DNA of 64,000 bases from Alphaproteobacteria bacterium (GTDB lineage Bacteria; Pseudomonadota; Alphaproteobacteria; UBA8366; GCA-2717185). The first letter of the stretch is position 1. Every line of letters begins with the position of its first letter. This document shows, piece by piece, positions 21,053-31,316 of this stretch. Location of the stretch: the NCBI GenBank assembly GCA_028822585.1, contig JAPKDL010000002.1, forward strand, positions 1 through 64,000, written 5' to 3'. The notes below the pieces were generated by a model that ran no database searches, was not told where the DNA came from, and saw only the letters and a list, made by a program, of their open reading frames with translations. The translations under genes were made by a program, and so were the position numbers.

Positions 21053-21817
21053 ATGGATATCAAGGGGCATGTGTCCATCATTACCGGTTCAGCAGCGGGC
21101 TTGGGGGCCTCCATCGCACAGCAGCTTGCCGCGAAGGGCTGCAATGTGGTGATCAACTATTCCCGCAGCGAAGCCGACGCAAAAGCAACCCAGGCCGCTT
21201 GCGAAGCCGAAGGGGTCGAGACCCTGTTAGTCCAGGCCGATATCGGCGACGACGCCCAATGCCGCCGCCTGGCGGACGAGACTATGGCGAAATGGGGGCG
21301 AATTGATTCGCTGATCAACAACGCCGGCATGACCAAATACGTCGCGCATGACGACCTTGAAGGGCTGACGTCGGAAGATTTCGCAAACATTTTCCGCCTT
21401 AATGTCACGGGCGTCTATCAAATGATCCGCGCCGTGGCGCCGCATATGAAGGCCGGCGGCCTCGGGTCAGTCGTAAACATCTCCTCAGCCGCCGGCGAAT
21501 CCGGTGGCGGCAGTTGCGTCGCCTACGCTGCGTCAAAGGGCGCGTTGAACATCATGACCAAATCTCTAGCCCGCTCCTTGGCACCGGAAATTCGGGTCAA
21601 CGCGGTGTGTCCCGGTTTCATTGGCACGCGCTGGCAGGTTGCTGGCTCCGGTAGTGACGAGGTTTACAACAAGCGGGTTAAAAGTCTTGAAGAGTCCACG
21701 CCGTTACGCCGCGCCAACACGCCGGACGACATTGCCGAATCAGTAGTGTGGTTTGTCGAAGGGGCCCGCTGGGTCACCGGTGAAACGTTGCTGGTCGATT
21801 CCGGCAGCCATCTCTAA
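21053..21817 (+). CDS. SDR family oxidoreductase
   Basis: GHVSIITGSAAGLGASIAQQLA; NNAGMTKYV; ISSAAGESGGGSCVAYAASKGALN. Confidence 0.92.
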   Translation: MDIKGHVSIITGSAAGLGASIAQQLAAKGCNVVINYSRSEADAKATQAACEAEGVETLLVQADIGDDAQCRRLADETMAKWGRIDSLINNAGMTKYVAHDDLEGLTSEDFANIFRLNVTGVYQMIRAVAPHMKAGGLGSVVNISSAAGESGGGSCVAYAASKGALNIMTKSLARSLAPEIRVNAVCPGFIGTRWQVAGSGSDEVYNKRVKSLEESTPLRRANTPDDIAESVVWFVEGARWVTGETLLVDSGSHL

Positions 21818-21845
21818 ACCGTCGGGAAATCGTAGGAGGGTGTAA

Positions 21846-22712
21846 ATGCGCATTGAATTCGTCGACGGCAGTTTTGTTCAGGAAGTGAAGGACCTTCCGC
21901 TTTGGGAACCGATCGGCGAAGGTGACGCAACTGCAATTCGCAACGCTTACCTGGACTCCGGTGTCTTGGTGTTTCGCCGCCAAGCTCTGTCAGAGGACGA
22001 GTTGCTCGCGTTCGGAAATGTGATTGGCGCGCCAGAACTTTATGCGGAGGCCACCTGGCGGTCGACGCTGCCGGAAGTCAACATCCTGTCAAACCTGCGC
22101 GACCAGGACGGGGATATGCTGGGCGGGTTGGCGAACAAGCCGTTAACTTGGCATACTGACCAATCCTATTATGCGACGCCAGTAACAGGTTGTTTTCTCT
22201 ATGGTGTAGAACTGCCCAGCGAAGGCGGCATGACTAGTTGGATCAGTCTCTTTGAGGCCTACGAAAATCTACCAAGCGAACTGGCACGCGCAGTCGACGG
22301 CGCGATCGGCACGTTCAGTTTCAAGGCACGTGTGGGCGGCGCCACGGACAAAGAAGACAATCACGACCGTGCCAAACGCCTGGCGGAAACGCCGGACGTT
22401 AAACATCCCCTGGTCAATGTGGCACCGGGCACGGGCCGCAGGGCGCTCTTCATCGACCCGAATACGGTCACGGGTATCGACGGCATGGAACAGGACGAAG
22501 CCGAGGACCTCTTAGACCGCTTATTGGCGCACGCGACGAAACCCACCAACGTTTACGACCATGATTGGGGCCCTGGCGATCTGGTGCTCTGGGACAACGC
22601 TACCGTGTTGCACAAACGCGACGGCTTTCCCAATACTTGCAATCGCATGGTGAAACGGATGATCATCAATCTCGATCCCACCCGGCATATTATCCCGCCG
22701 GTTGCACCCTAA
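21846..22712 (+). CDS. TauD/TfdA family Fe(II)/2OG dioxygenase
   Basis: GVLVFRRQALSEDELLAFGNVIG; WHTDQSYYATP (HxD); DLVLWDNATVLHKRDGF. Confidence 0.92.
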   Translation: MRIEFVDGSFVQEVKDLPLWEPIGEGDATAIRNAYLDSGVLVFRRQALSEDELLAFGNVIGAPELYAEATWRSTLPEVNILSNLRDQDGDMLGGLANKPLTWHTDQSYYATPVTGCFLYGVELPSEGGMTSWISLFEAYENLPSELARAVDGAIGTFSFKARVGGATDKEDNHDRAKRLAETPDVKHPLVNVAPGTGRRALFIDPNTVTGIDGMEQDEAEDLLDRLLAHATKPTNVYDHDWGPGDLVLWDNATVLHKRDGFPNTCNRMVKRMIINLDPTRHIIPPVAP

Positions 22713-24487
22713 TCATTCCTCGCCATCTCGTCGCGGCGTTGCTGGGTCGCAGCATCATCCACATCGCCTGCCATATTTAAAACGACGCCATAATCCCGCG
22801 CGGCGCCATCCACGGACACGTAGCCTTGGGTAATATCTGCCACCACCAACACGACATCGCGCTCCCAAGGGGCGCCATATCCACCGCCGCCGCCGCTCCA
22901 CACGCGAACACGGTCACCGGTAGAAAACGAGGTTTGGTTCTTTAACATCGGAAACGTTTCGCCAGTGGTGCGGATCACCTCCAATCCGCCTGTCGCGCCC
23001 GCCTTGCCGCCGCGCAATCCCCACGGTGCGCATTCCGTGCGTTCGAATTTAGTCGTCATGTGGCATGGGTGCAGCACCGTATAAAATTTTTCCACACCCA
23101 AACCGCCGCGAAATTTTCCGGGGCCGCCCGTATCACATCGAAAGGCTTTCGAATCGATCCGGTAGGGATAGCTCGCTTCCTGGCGTTCGGCGGGCACGTC
23201 CAAAGTGTCGCCATGAGCGTTGGAGCGAAAAGGCCCCGCGCCATCGCCATACATTGTCGCCCCCCAGCCACCACTCACCGTATCCAGGTTCTGGAACAAC
23301 GCGCCTGTGTCCGGTTGGGTCCCATAGAAAGCGTGAACGCCGTAAGTGCCATGATGCGCGGCGGCAACCCGGTCGGGAAACACATCCGCCATGGCGCGCA
23401 ACAGGGTATCGACGACAGTAGGGATGGTGCTGCCCGACGCGCCAATGGGCGCTTCCGGTCCCGCGCTTAGAAACTTGCCATCGGGAATTTCGACGCTCAA
23501 GCGGTCGTAATCACCTTCGGTCACCGGGGTATCGGGCGTGCAGAGATATTTCAATGCAATCCGCGCCGCCGCCACCGCGCCGCCATTGCGTCCAGCATTT
23601 AATGGGCCATCCAACTGGTCAGCCAAACCCGACAGATCAACCGTAATGGTCTTCCCGTCTGTGCGTACCACGACGTCTATGGGGATATTTTTGCCAACAT
23701 TGATTCCATCGTCATCCAAAAATGACGACGCTTTGTATTCGCCTGGCGGAACAGCGCTCAGTATTTTAGCAACCGACGCATCCGCATCCCGGCGCATCGC
23801 CAGCACCGCATTTTCAATCGCGGCGACGCCGTATTTTTGGCCAATGTCCTGCACCAAATCACAGCCCATCATGCAGCCGCCAAGTTGCGCTTCCAAATCA
23901 CCCAAGAGTAATATCGGGAACCGTGTATTATATTCGATCATGCGGAAAATCTCAGGAACGCGCTCGCCTTTCGAAATCAGCTTCACTGTTCGGAACTGGA
24001 TGCCTTCCTGCCATACATCCGTGGTCGTGCTAGACGAACAGGATCCGACGACACCACCACCAACATCTATCCAGTGCACCAACAGCGCAAAGAACCCAAG
24101 CAATTCACCATTAACCCGAATAGGCGTGTAAGCGACAACATTGTTGAGGTGTTGCCCCATGGTGCCTGCATGATTGGTGATGACCACATCGCCGTCTTCA
24201 AGGCCGTCGGCGCCGTAGATATCCAAGCCATCTTTCACCGCTGTGCCCAACGCGTTGGCCACGAAGATCAGCAAACTGCCACGCGACTGTGTGATCATCT
24301 CACCCGTAGGACCGACAATGCCGACCGCGTAATCCTTGTATTCCTGCACCAGAGGACTGAAGGCCGTACGTTCGATATTTTTTTCTATTTGATTGGGAAT
24401 CGAGATCAATTCATGTCGGATAATTTCCAACGTGATGGGATCAGTAACGCCATCTAAATCATTTAAAGACGCGGCTTGTTGGCTCAT
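22709..24487 (-). CDS. Hydantoinase B/oxoprolinase family protein
   Basis: DPITLEIIRHELISIPNQIEKNIERTAFSPLVQEYKDYAVGI; GDVVITNHAGTMGQHLNNVVAYTPI; ATG overlaps the upstream gene stop. Confidence 0.92.
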   Translation of the reverse strand: MSQQAASLNDLDGVTDPITLEIIRHELISIPNQIEKNIERTAFSPLVQEYKDYAVGIVGPTGEMITQSRGSLLIFVANALGTAVKDGLDIYGADGLEDGDVVITNHAGTMGQHLNNVVAYTPIRVNGELLGFFALLVHWIDVGGGVVGSCSSSTTTDVWQEGIQFRTVKLISKGERVPEIFRMIEYNTRFPILLLGDLEAQLGGCMMGCDLVQDIGQKYGVAAIENAVLAMRRDADASVAKILSAVPPGEYKASSFLDDDGINVGKNIPIDVVVRTDGKTITVDLSGLADQLDGPLNAGRNGGAVAAARIALKYLCTPDTPVTEGDYDRLSVEIPDGKFLSAGPEAPIGASGSTIPTVVDTLLRAMADVFPDRVAAAHHGTYGVHAFYGTQPDTGALFQNLDTVSGGWGATMYGDGAGPFRSNAHGDTLDVPAERQEASYPYRIDSKAFRCDTGGPGKFRGGLGVEKFYTVLHPCHMTTKFERTECAPWGLRGGKAGATGGLEVIRTTGETFPMLKNQTSFSTGDRVRVWSGGGGGYGAPWERDVVLVVADITQGYVSVDGAARDYGVVLNMAGDVDDAATQQRRDEMARND

Positions 24488-26559
24488 TGTCCAACCTCCT
24501 TCCCGCATTTGATCCATATCTCGCCCAGCTGGCCAATTGAAAAGTCATCACCCGGCGCAATTACCGTCGTGGCGCTGTATTCTTCAATGATCGCCGGGCC
24601 AACGCTAGCGAACCCAATGGGCAAACCCGTCCGGACATAGATGGGCGTATCGACACGGGCGTCAACGTCGCGAAAGTAAACGTTACGGCGGCTGATTGGA
24701 ACCGGATCACTGTCGTCGCCAGATGCCGGTCGGGGCGCAATTTGCGCGAGGTTTGGCTTTTCCGTCGCCACCATGGCACCAACGCGCAGGCCGATAATTT
24801 CAATCGGACAATCGGCGTTCAGATGGCCATAGCGGCGACGATACATGGCTTCAAACCCCGCCGTCACCGACGCCGCCGTATCACCGCCCAATAAATCGAT
24901 TCGCACGCTGTGCATTTGGCCCTGGTAGCGCATTTCAGCCTGGTGTTCATAGCGGATGCTGGCCGCGTCAATTTCCGCAGCCATCGCGGTTTTGGCCCGA
25001 ACTTCCAGGTTCCGCAATACGCCGTCCATGTCCGCAAGCCCGTCTTCCGAAACCTTCGCCAAATAGGTTTGCGTGAAGTCCACACGCGGTTCCGCCAGAA
25101 GCATGCCGATAGAGGAAAAATTACCTGGTTGCGGCGGCACGATGACGTTGGGAATGTTCAAACTTCGCGCTAATTCCGACCCAAACAAAGGGCCGCCGCC
25201 GCCGAACACAAACAAATGGAATTCACGAACGTCATGACCACGTTCAATGGTGATTTCCTTGATAGCGCCGGACATGATCGTCGTCACCAGATCAATGATC
25301 CCATGCGCCACCCTGTCCACGCCATCCGCACCCGTATAGCCCAACGATGTAGCCACCTTGTCACGGATCGCATTGGACGCAGCTTCACCGTCGATGGCCA
25401 GTTTCCCATCCATGAAACTGCCGGGTCCAATCCGACCCAATGCGACGCTTGCGTCCGTCACCGTGGGTTCTTCCCCGCCCCGCCCAAACGCCACGGGTCC
25501 CGGTTCCGAACCCGCGCTATGCGGTCCTAATTTGAGACGCCCGTGTTCGTCTATCCATGCAATCGTACCCCCGCCAGCACCGACTTCGACAATATCCAGC
25601 ACGGCGGTACGTATCGGAAATCCGCGCTCATATCCGCCGACAAAATAGGTGGGTTGCACTTCGAACCGCCCTTTTTCCACCAACGCGCATTTGGCCGTCG
25701 TCCCGCCCATATCAAAGGCGATGACCCGATCCAGGCCCAACGCCTGGGCGTAGGCCCCCGCGCCAATGCAGCCGCCAATCGGCCCCGATTCAACCAACGC
25801 GACGGGTTGTTGCAACGTCTGTTCAACAGTCAACAGTCCGCCATTAGACCCCATCATATAAAAGGAGCCATCGAACCCCTGGCCCTGCAGGCGGGTTTCA
25901 AAGCCTTGCGTGTAGGTGCTCATCTTTGCACCTATATAAGCGTTCGCCGCCGCAGTCGACGTGCGTTCATATTCGTACCATTCGCCGCTGATCGACGTTC
26001 CGGTCGTAATAAAGATATCCGGCAGCAACGCCCGCAATCGCGCGGCAACCGCATCTTCATGCGCTGGATTGGCATAGGCGTTCAACATGGAGACCGCGAT
26101 CGCCTCAACCTTTTGATCCGCAAGAATTTTGGCGAGCACATCCACTTCTTCCAATTCCAGCGCTTGCAACACCTGGCCATTCGCGTCTATCCGCTCGGTG
26201 ATTTCGTATCGCAGCGCACGTTCCACCAGGGGTGGGTCGCGCCGGAACGTTAATTGAAATGGGACTGGACGGCTGGCACGACCAATTTCCAGCGCATCGC
26301 GAAAGCCCTTTGTCGTCACCAGCGCCGTACGGGCGCCACTGCGTTGTAGAAATGTATTGATGACATGGGTCGTGCCATGTTTGACGACAGCCGCGTCTTT
26401 CAAGGCGGCACCGGTTTCTTCCACCACATCAAGAACGCCCTCCACCAAATCGGCATAATTCGTCAGCGTCTTGCCAAATAAAATAGCGCCGTTTTCGGTG
26501 TCATGCACCGCCAAATCTGTAAAGGTACCGCCCGTATCCGCGGCCATTAAATAACGCAT
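24484..26559 (-). CDS. Hydantoinase/oxoprolinase family protein (HyuA-like)
   Basis: MAADTGGTFTDLAVHD; KHGTTHVINTFLQRSGARTALVTTKGFRDALEIGRASRP; FDMGGTTAKCALVEKG. Confidence 0.93.
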   Translation of the reverse strand: MRYLMAADTGGTFTDLAVHDTENGAILFGKTLTNYADLVEGVLDVVEETGAALKDAAVVKHGTTHVINTFLQRSGARTALVTTKGFRDALEIGRASRPVPFQLTFRRDPPLVERALRYEITERIDANGQVLQALELEEVDVLAKILADQKVEAIAVSMLNAYANPAHEDAVAARLRALLPDIFITTGTSISGEWYEYERTSTAAANAYIGAKMSTYTQGFETRLQGQGFDGSFYMMGSNGGLLTVEQTLQQPVALVESGPIGGCIGAGAYAQALGLDRVIAFDMGGTTAKCALVEKGRFEVQPTYFVGGYERGFPIRTAVLDIVEVGAGGGTIAWIDEHGRLKLGPHSAGSEPGPVAFGRGGEEPTVTDASVALGRIGPGSFMDGKLAIDGEAASNAIRDKVATSLGYTGADGVDRVAHGIIDLVTTIMSGAIKEITIERGHDVREFHLFVFGGGGPLFGSELARSLNIPNVIVPPQPGNFSSIGMLLAEPRVDFTQTYLAKVSEDGLADMDGVLRNLEVRAKTAMAAEIDAASIRYEHQAEMRYQGQMHSVRIDLLGGDTAASVTAGFEAMYRRRYGHLNADCPIEIIGLRVGAMVATEKPNLAQIAPRPASGDDSDPVPISRRNVYFRDVDARVDTPIYVRTGLPIGFASVGPAIIEEYSATTVIAPGDDFSIGQLGEIWIKCGKEVGQ

Positions 26560-26561
26560 GC

Positions 26562-27266
26562 TTAATGTTCCGCCGCCTGCATCAACAACCGCGCCGTTTC
26601 ATCTGGATGGTTTAGCATCGGGTAATGTCCCGACGCCATTTCATGCCAGTCAGCATTTAATTTTTCCGCCGTCCGGCGTTGATGCGCTTCCGACGGATTT
26701 ACACTTTCCGTGCAGCAGATCACCGTGGCGGGCCAGGACTCTGCCCAGAATTTATCCAGATTGACGTCCGACCCACCTTTCGGGTGTAACGTTATACGGT
26801 CCAGCGCCCAGTCCAGCAGCGGCTGTTCAACATCTTCAAACAATCCGGCCGACGCCATTTCGCGGCTGGGGCCGCGTGCGAATTCGCTCACCTCATAGGG
26901 CATTTGGTCTGGGTCTCGGATGACAATGTCCGCCGTCGTTTCACCCGGTTGCGGCGCAAGCGCGTCAATATAGACCAATCGTTTGATTCTTTCAGGTGCG
27001 AATTCAGCCGCTTTGGAGATAACCAGGCCTCCCGAGCTGGTGCAGCCCAGGATAACGTCATCGAGGTCTTCGTAAAACATCAAATCTGCAACTTCCCGCG
27101 CCATGGTGGTTGCAGTGATGTCCGCACTCAATCCGTGCCGCCGTTCGGCGCAGCCCTCCATCGTTGGCACATGGACGGTGTGACCGGCGTCCCGCAACAG
27201 CCGAACTGTTGGTTTCCAAATCCAGCCTCCCTGAAACGATCCGTGTATCAATACAAAATTCGCCAT
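26562..27266 (-). CDS. Alpha/beta fold hydrolase (plant esterase/salicylate esterase-like)
   Basis: FVLIHGSFQGGWIWKPTVRLLRDAGHTVHVPTMEG; elbow ILGCTSSGGLV; terminal SGHYPMLNHPDE. Confidence 0.87.
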   Translation of the reverse strand: MANFVLIHGSFQGGWIWKPTVRLLRDAGHTVHVPTMEGCAERRHGLSADITATTMAREVADLMFYEDLDDVILGCTSSGGLVISKAAEFAPERIKRLVYIDALAPQPGETTADIVIRDPDQMPYEVSEFARGPSREMASAGLFEDVEQPLLDWALDRITLHPKGGSDVNLDKFWAESWPATVICCTESVNPSEAHQRRTAEKLNADWHEMASGHYPMLNHPDETARLLMQAAEH

Positions 27267-27405
27267 TGGTCTCTCCCTGTAATCCGGCCCTTAACGAAAA
27301 TCAATGGTGCGATGTCCTGGCAAAATTGTCCAGACATGGGCCGTCTCGCGAACTTGCCTCGAAACACCAGGGTAGCTAGGCTAGGCGTTAAAGGAGGTTC
27401 ATCTT

Positions 27406-28257
27406 ATGCTGAAAATTCAACCTGTGGGTTCAAACACCGCCGCTGAAATTACCGACGTTGACGTCAAACTACTCGACGATGACGGCTTCGCACCTATATA
27501 TGACGCCTGGTTAAAATACGGCGTCACCGTGGTGCGCGACCAGGAACTCGAAATAGAAGACTTCCTTCATTACAGTCGCCGGTACGGCCACGTCGCCCCG
27601 CACCCTTCCAAATCAACACGACATCCGGATTTCCCCGAAATTACAGTGTTGGGCGTGGGCAAGTTCAATGCCGACGGCACGTTAAATAATGCGATCTTTA
27701 AACGGGGCGCGGCGGGTTTTCACACCGACGGCGCCTATGATGAAGTGCCGTTCAAGGCGACACAGCTATACGCATTGGCGGCGCCCAGCATCGGCGGCAA
27801 CACGCATTTTTCAAATATGTACCAAGCGCATGACGCGCTGCCGGATCGTTTGAAGTCTCTCTTGAAAAACCGGCGCGGTGCCTTCAGTTATGGGGGCCGT
27901 AAAGCCTCCCAAGCCTTGTTAAACGAAGAAGACCGCGACAAAACGCCTGCGTTCCACGATATTTTGCGGGTTCACAGCGAAACTAAACGGACCTCGCTTT
28001 ATTTCGATCCTGGGAAAATTCTCTATATCGAAGGGATGGAAAAAGAACAAAGTGATGATGTCCTGGACGAACTCACCGAACGAATGATCGCTCCTGACGC
28101 CGAGTACTGCCACCAATGGCGCGCAGGCGACATCGTGATCTGGGACAATCGTTGCATGGTGCACAAAGCGGCAGGCGACTATCCACCGGAACAGGACCGC
28201 ATCCATTGGCGCGTGTCGATCAAAGAATCGGCAGACGGAAACCGCGTCGCCGCCTGA
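27406..28257 (+). CDS. TauD/TfdA family dioxygenase
   Basis: GVTVVRDQELEIEDFLHYSRRYG; FHTDGAYDEVPFKATQLYAL; DIVIWDNRCMVHKAAGDYP. Confidence 0.92.
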   Translation: MLKIQPVGSNTAAEITDVDVKLLDDDGFAPIYDAWLKYGVTVVRDQELEIEDFLHYSRRYGHVAPHPSKSTRHPDFPEITVLGVGKFNADGTLNNAIFKRGAAGFHTDGAYDEVPFKATQLYALAAPSIGGNTHFSNMYQAHDALPDRLKSLLKNRRGAFSYGGRKASQALLNEEDRDKTPAFHDILRVHSETKRTSLYFDPGKILYIEGMEKEQSDDVLDELTERMIAPDAEYCHQWRAGDIVIWDNRCMVHKAAGDYPPEQDRIHWRVSIKESADGNRVAA

Positions 28258-28306
28258 TAAACTTTCACCGGTTGTATTAAAATTTACGAATTTGGAACAA
28301 CCCGAA

Positions 28307-29920
28307 TTAGACGGCGGCGTCTTCACGCACCATCGCCGCGCCTTTTTCCCCGACCATGATAGACGGCGCGTTCGTGTTGCCCGTCGTCACCGTCGGCATG
28401 ATTGACGCATCGATAACGCGCAGACCCTCTACGCCCCGCACACGTAATCTCGGATCGGTGACGGCCAGCGGATCTTCTCCCATTTTACACGTGCCGACAG
28501 GATGATAAATCGTCGTACCGTTGGCCTGTGCTATACAGCGCATTTCCTGCACGGTTTCAATAGAGTCAACCGGTTGGGTTTCACCGGCGTTAATTTCAGC
28601 CAAGGCGTCCATCGACATTATTTTGCGCGCTTGTCGCATACCCGACAACATCACCTGCACATCGCTTTCCGCTGACAAATAGTTCGGACGGATTGCGGGC
28701 GGTGCCAATGGATTCGGGGACTCAATCATAATAGAGCCCCGGCTATCCGGGCGCGCAGGGCATACATTTAGCGACATGCCCGGTTCATTTTCCAGGACCC
28801 CACTGGTTTGCGTGTAGCTGCCGGGCGAAAATAAAAACTGCAAGTCGGGCGCATCCAGGCCTTCACGACTTCGGGTGAAGACCGTTGCGGTGATCGCACT
28901 GAACGTCAACACACCATCTCCCATCACCAGCCAACGAAACACATGCGGGACGTAGCGCGGAAACCGTGCCAGTTGGTTCATCGACACCACGCCCTTCACC
29001 CTGTGCTGAATTCGGGTGATGTAATGGTCCGACAAATTTTGCCCAACACCCGGCGACTCATGGACCACCGGGATACCCAATGATTGAAGATGGGCCGCAG
29101 GCCCAATGCCGGAAAGCTGCAGTAGTTGGGGCGAATTAACACTGCCGCCGCTCAGGATCACTTCGCGCGCTGCGGTCAAGGTTCGCGTTTGTCCGTTTTT
29201 CTGGACCTCAACACCCGTGCATTTCTTCCCGTCGAACAGTAGCTTTGTCGCAACCGCACCGACTTCAATACGCAGATTGGATCGCCCTTTAGCCGCCGCC
29301 AAATACGTCGCCGCCGTTGACCCTCTAAATCTACCCTTATGCGTCATCTGCGCATACGCGACGCCATCCTGTCGCGCGCCATTATAATCGGCATTTAAGG
29401 GAAACCCGGCCTGTTGCGCTGCTTCAACAAATTTATGGGTCATCGGCAAAATCGTGCGGTACGACTGGACCTGCAACGGCCCACTGCGACCACGATATGT
29501 ATCGTCGCCTTCCCCATGAAAGGTTTCGGATTTCATGAAATGCGGCAGCACGTCCTCATAGGACCAACCTCGGCACCCCATTTGCGCCCAGCCATCAAAA
29601 TCCGCTGCGTTGCCGCGCACATATACCATGCCATTGATAGAACTAGAACCACCCAAGACCTTACCACGCGGCCAATAGATACTCCGGCCGCCGCTGCCTT
29701 CTTCGGGAACGGTGCCGTAATTCCAGTTGATAACCGGATGACGCAAGAGGGAACGCCCGCCTGCGGGAATATGGATCATCGGGTTGGTATCTTTTGGTCC
29801 CGCCTCCAACAACATGACACGAGCGCCCGAATCCTCGCTCAATCGTGACGCGACCGTACACCCCGCCGAGCCCGCGCCCACGACGATGTAATCAGCGTCG
29901 TAATTTATATTCATCGCCAA
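28307..29920 (-). CDS. GMC family oxidoreductase (choline dehydrogenase-like)
   Basis: DYIVVGAGSAGCTVASRLSED; GKVLGGSSSINGMVYVRG; YHPVGTCKMGEDPLAVTDPRLRVRGVEGLRVIDASIMP. Confidence 0.93.
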   Translation of the reverse strand: MAMNINYDADYIVVGAGSAGCTVASRLSEDSGARVMLLEAGPKDTNPMIHIPAGGRSLLRHPVINWNYGTVPEEGSGGRSIYWPRGKVLGGSSSINGMVYVRGNAADFDGWAQMGCRGWSYEDVLPHFMKSETFHGEGDDTYRGRSGPLQVQSYRTILPMTHKFVEAAQQAGFPLNADYNGARQDGVAYAQMTHKGRFRGSTAATYLAAAKGRSNLRIEVGAVATKLLFDGKKCTGVEVQKNGQTRTLTAAREVILSGGSVNSPQLLQLSGIGPAAHLQSLGIPVVHESPGVGQNLSDHYITRIQHRVKGVVSMNQLARFPRYVPHVFRWLVMGDGVLTFSAITATVFTRSREGLDAPDLQFLFSPGSYTQTSGVLENEPGMSLNVCPARPDSRGSIMIESPNPLAPPAIRPNYLSAESDVQVMLSGMRQARKIMSMDALAEINAGETQPVDSIETVQEMRCIAQANGTTIYHPVGTCKMGEDPLAVTDPRLRVRGVEGLRVIDASIMPTVTTGNTNAPSIMVGEKGAAMVREDAAV

Positions 29921-29935
29921 TGTGCCCTGTTATTT

Positions 29936-30553
29936 TCAAGGCGCAACACTGGAGAATTCATCCATGGCTTCACAACGCGCCGAAAGCGCCGCCAGATTCG
30001 GGAATACATCCATGACGTTCAGGTTTGACCGCACCCGGTTGGTAAAGCTAAGGGCGACCGCTGCGCTTACATCGGCCTGACTAATCTGATCCCCGCCAGT
30101 CAGCCACCGTTGCCCAGCCTTCTTCGCACAGGAATCCAGATAGCCCAGGCCACCCATGACCTGCTCTTCGTTATGTTCGATCCAGGGTTCGTGGACTTTT
30201 TCTTCCGGGTGAAAGCGGGTTTCGTAATATGCCCAGACCGCCTTATCCATTGTGCCACTGGCGACAGCAGTTAACTTCATCACATCGCGCCGTGCGGGGC
30301 CACTGGCCGGGATTAACCGCTTAGCATCACCTGCAATTTCATCCAGTGCATCCAGAATAGCGTAACTTTCGACCAGTGACTCGCCGTCATCAAGGACGAC
30401 CGTAGGCACGCGCACCAAAGGATTATGCTTTTTGACAGAATTGGGATTGTCGAAAACGGACGCGGCTTCATGGGTCCAATCCAGCCCCAGAAAATTGAGA
30501 CTCACCGCCACCCGCCGCACAAACGGCGAGCCAAATCCGCCAATGAGTTTCAT
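29936..30553 (-). CDS. Glutathione S-transferase family protein
   Basis: MKLIGGFGSPFVRRVAVSLNFLGLDWTHE...NPLVRVPTVVLDDGESLVESYAILDALDE. Confidence 0.88.
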   Translation of the reverse strand: MKLIGGFGSPFVRRVAVSLNFLGLDWTHEAASVFDNPNSVKKHNPLVRVPTVVLDDGESLVESYAILDALDEIAGDAKRLIPASGPARRDVMKLTAVASGTMDKAVWAYYETRFHPEEKVHEPWIEHNEEQVMGGLGYLDSCAKKAGQRWLTGGDQISQADVSAAVALSFTNRVRSNLNVMDVFPNLAALSARCEAMDEFSSVAP

Positions 30554-30674
30554 ATTTATCCTCTATCCGTTAAAAATTTACGTTCCGACTCGCATACTAG
30601 ACCTTCGCAAGATTACCCGCAAATTTGCGCCACCTGTAGATTATTACTTCAATGATTGGAAGGGAGACATTTGT

Positions 30675-31270
30675 ATGCCATTAACCATTCACCCATTCGA
30701 TCATGATTTTGGCGCGGTTGTGTAGGGCATCGATATTACAACGTACATCAACACCATCGCCTATCGCGCCATCCGCGACGCGTTCGAGGAATACTCACTA
30801 TTGGTTTTTGCGACCAATCCTTCGACTACGACACGCAAATCGCCTTCGGTCGGCTCTTTGGTCCTCTTGAAAACATAACAGCCACTCGCGTGGGCGATGG
30901 TAACTCTTTGATTGCTGTTATTTCAAATGTCGACGGGGACAGCGACGAAACCCTGCCGGTTGATCACCCGCTCATAATCTACCGGTCGGGCAACGAGGTG
31001 TGGTATAAGAACAGCTCCTTCCGAGGAATCCCGGCAATGACACCCATGTTGTTGGATGGCCCGTCAAAAAAGGCTGAGCGCACATGAAGGATCTGGTAGC
31101 GCACGCAACACGGCCCAAAGATATTCACACCCATGAATGGGACGCTCACGATCTGATCATATGGGACAATAGATGCACCCTTCATCGGGGTCAGCGATCG
31201 GAGAAGTCCAGCTACCGCCAGATCATGCGCCCGCACCACAGTGGCGGGCGTAGGACCCATCGCCACCGGC
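30675..31270 (+). pseudogene. Decayed TauD/TfdA dioxygenase
   Basis: MPLTIHPFDHDFGAVV*GIDIT...EEYSLLVF, then frameshift to DQSFDYDTQIAFGRLFGPLENITATRVGDGNSLIAVISNVD..., then a missing middle and MKDLVAHATRPKDIHTHEWDAHDLIIWDNRCTLHRG in another frame. Confidence 0.88.
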
Positions 31271-31316
31271 GTTTAAGTGACTTAAACATCCGCAAATTTT
31301 AAGCAGGAGCAGCAGC

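Noticed and set aside
28258-28306. GGTTGT...ACAACC inverted repeat between convergent genes
   Set aside because: Short arms, large asymmetric loop and no U-tract; could be chance.
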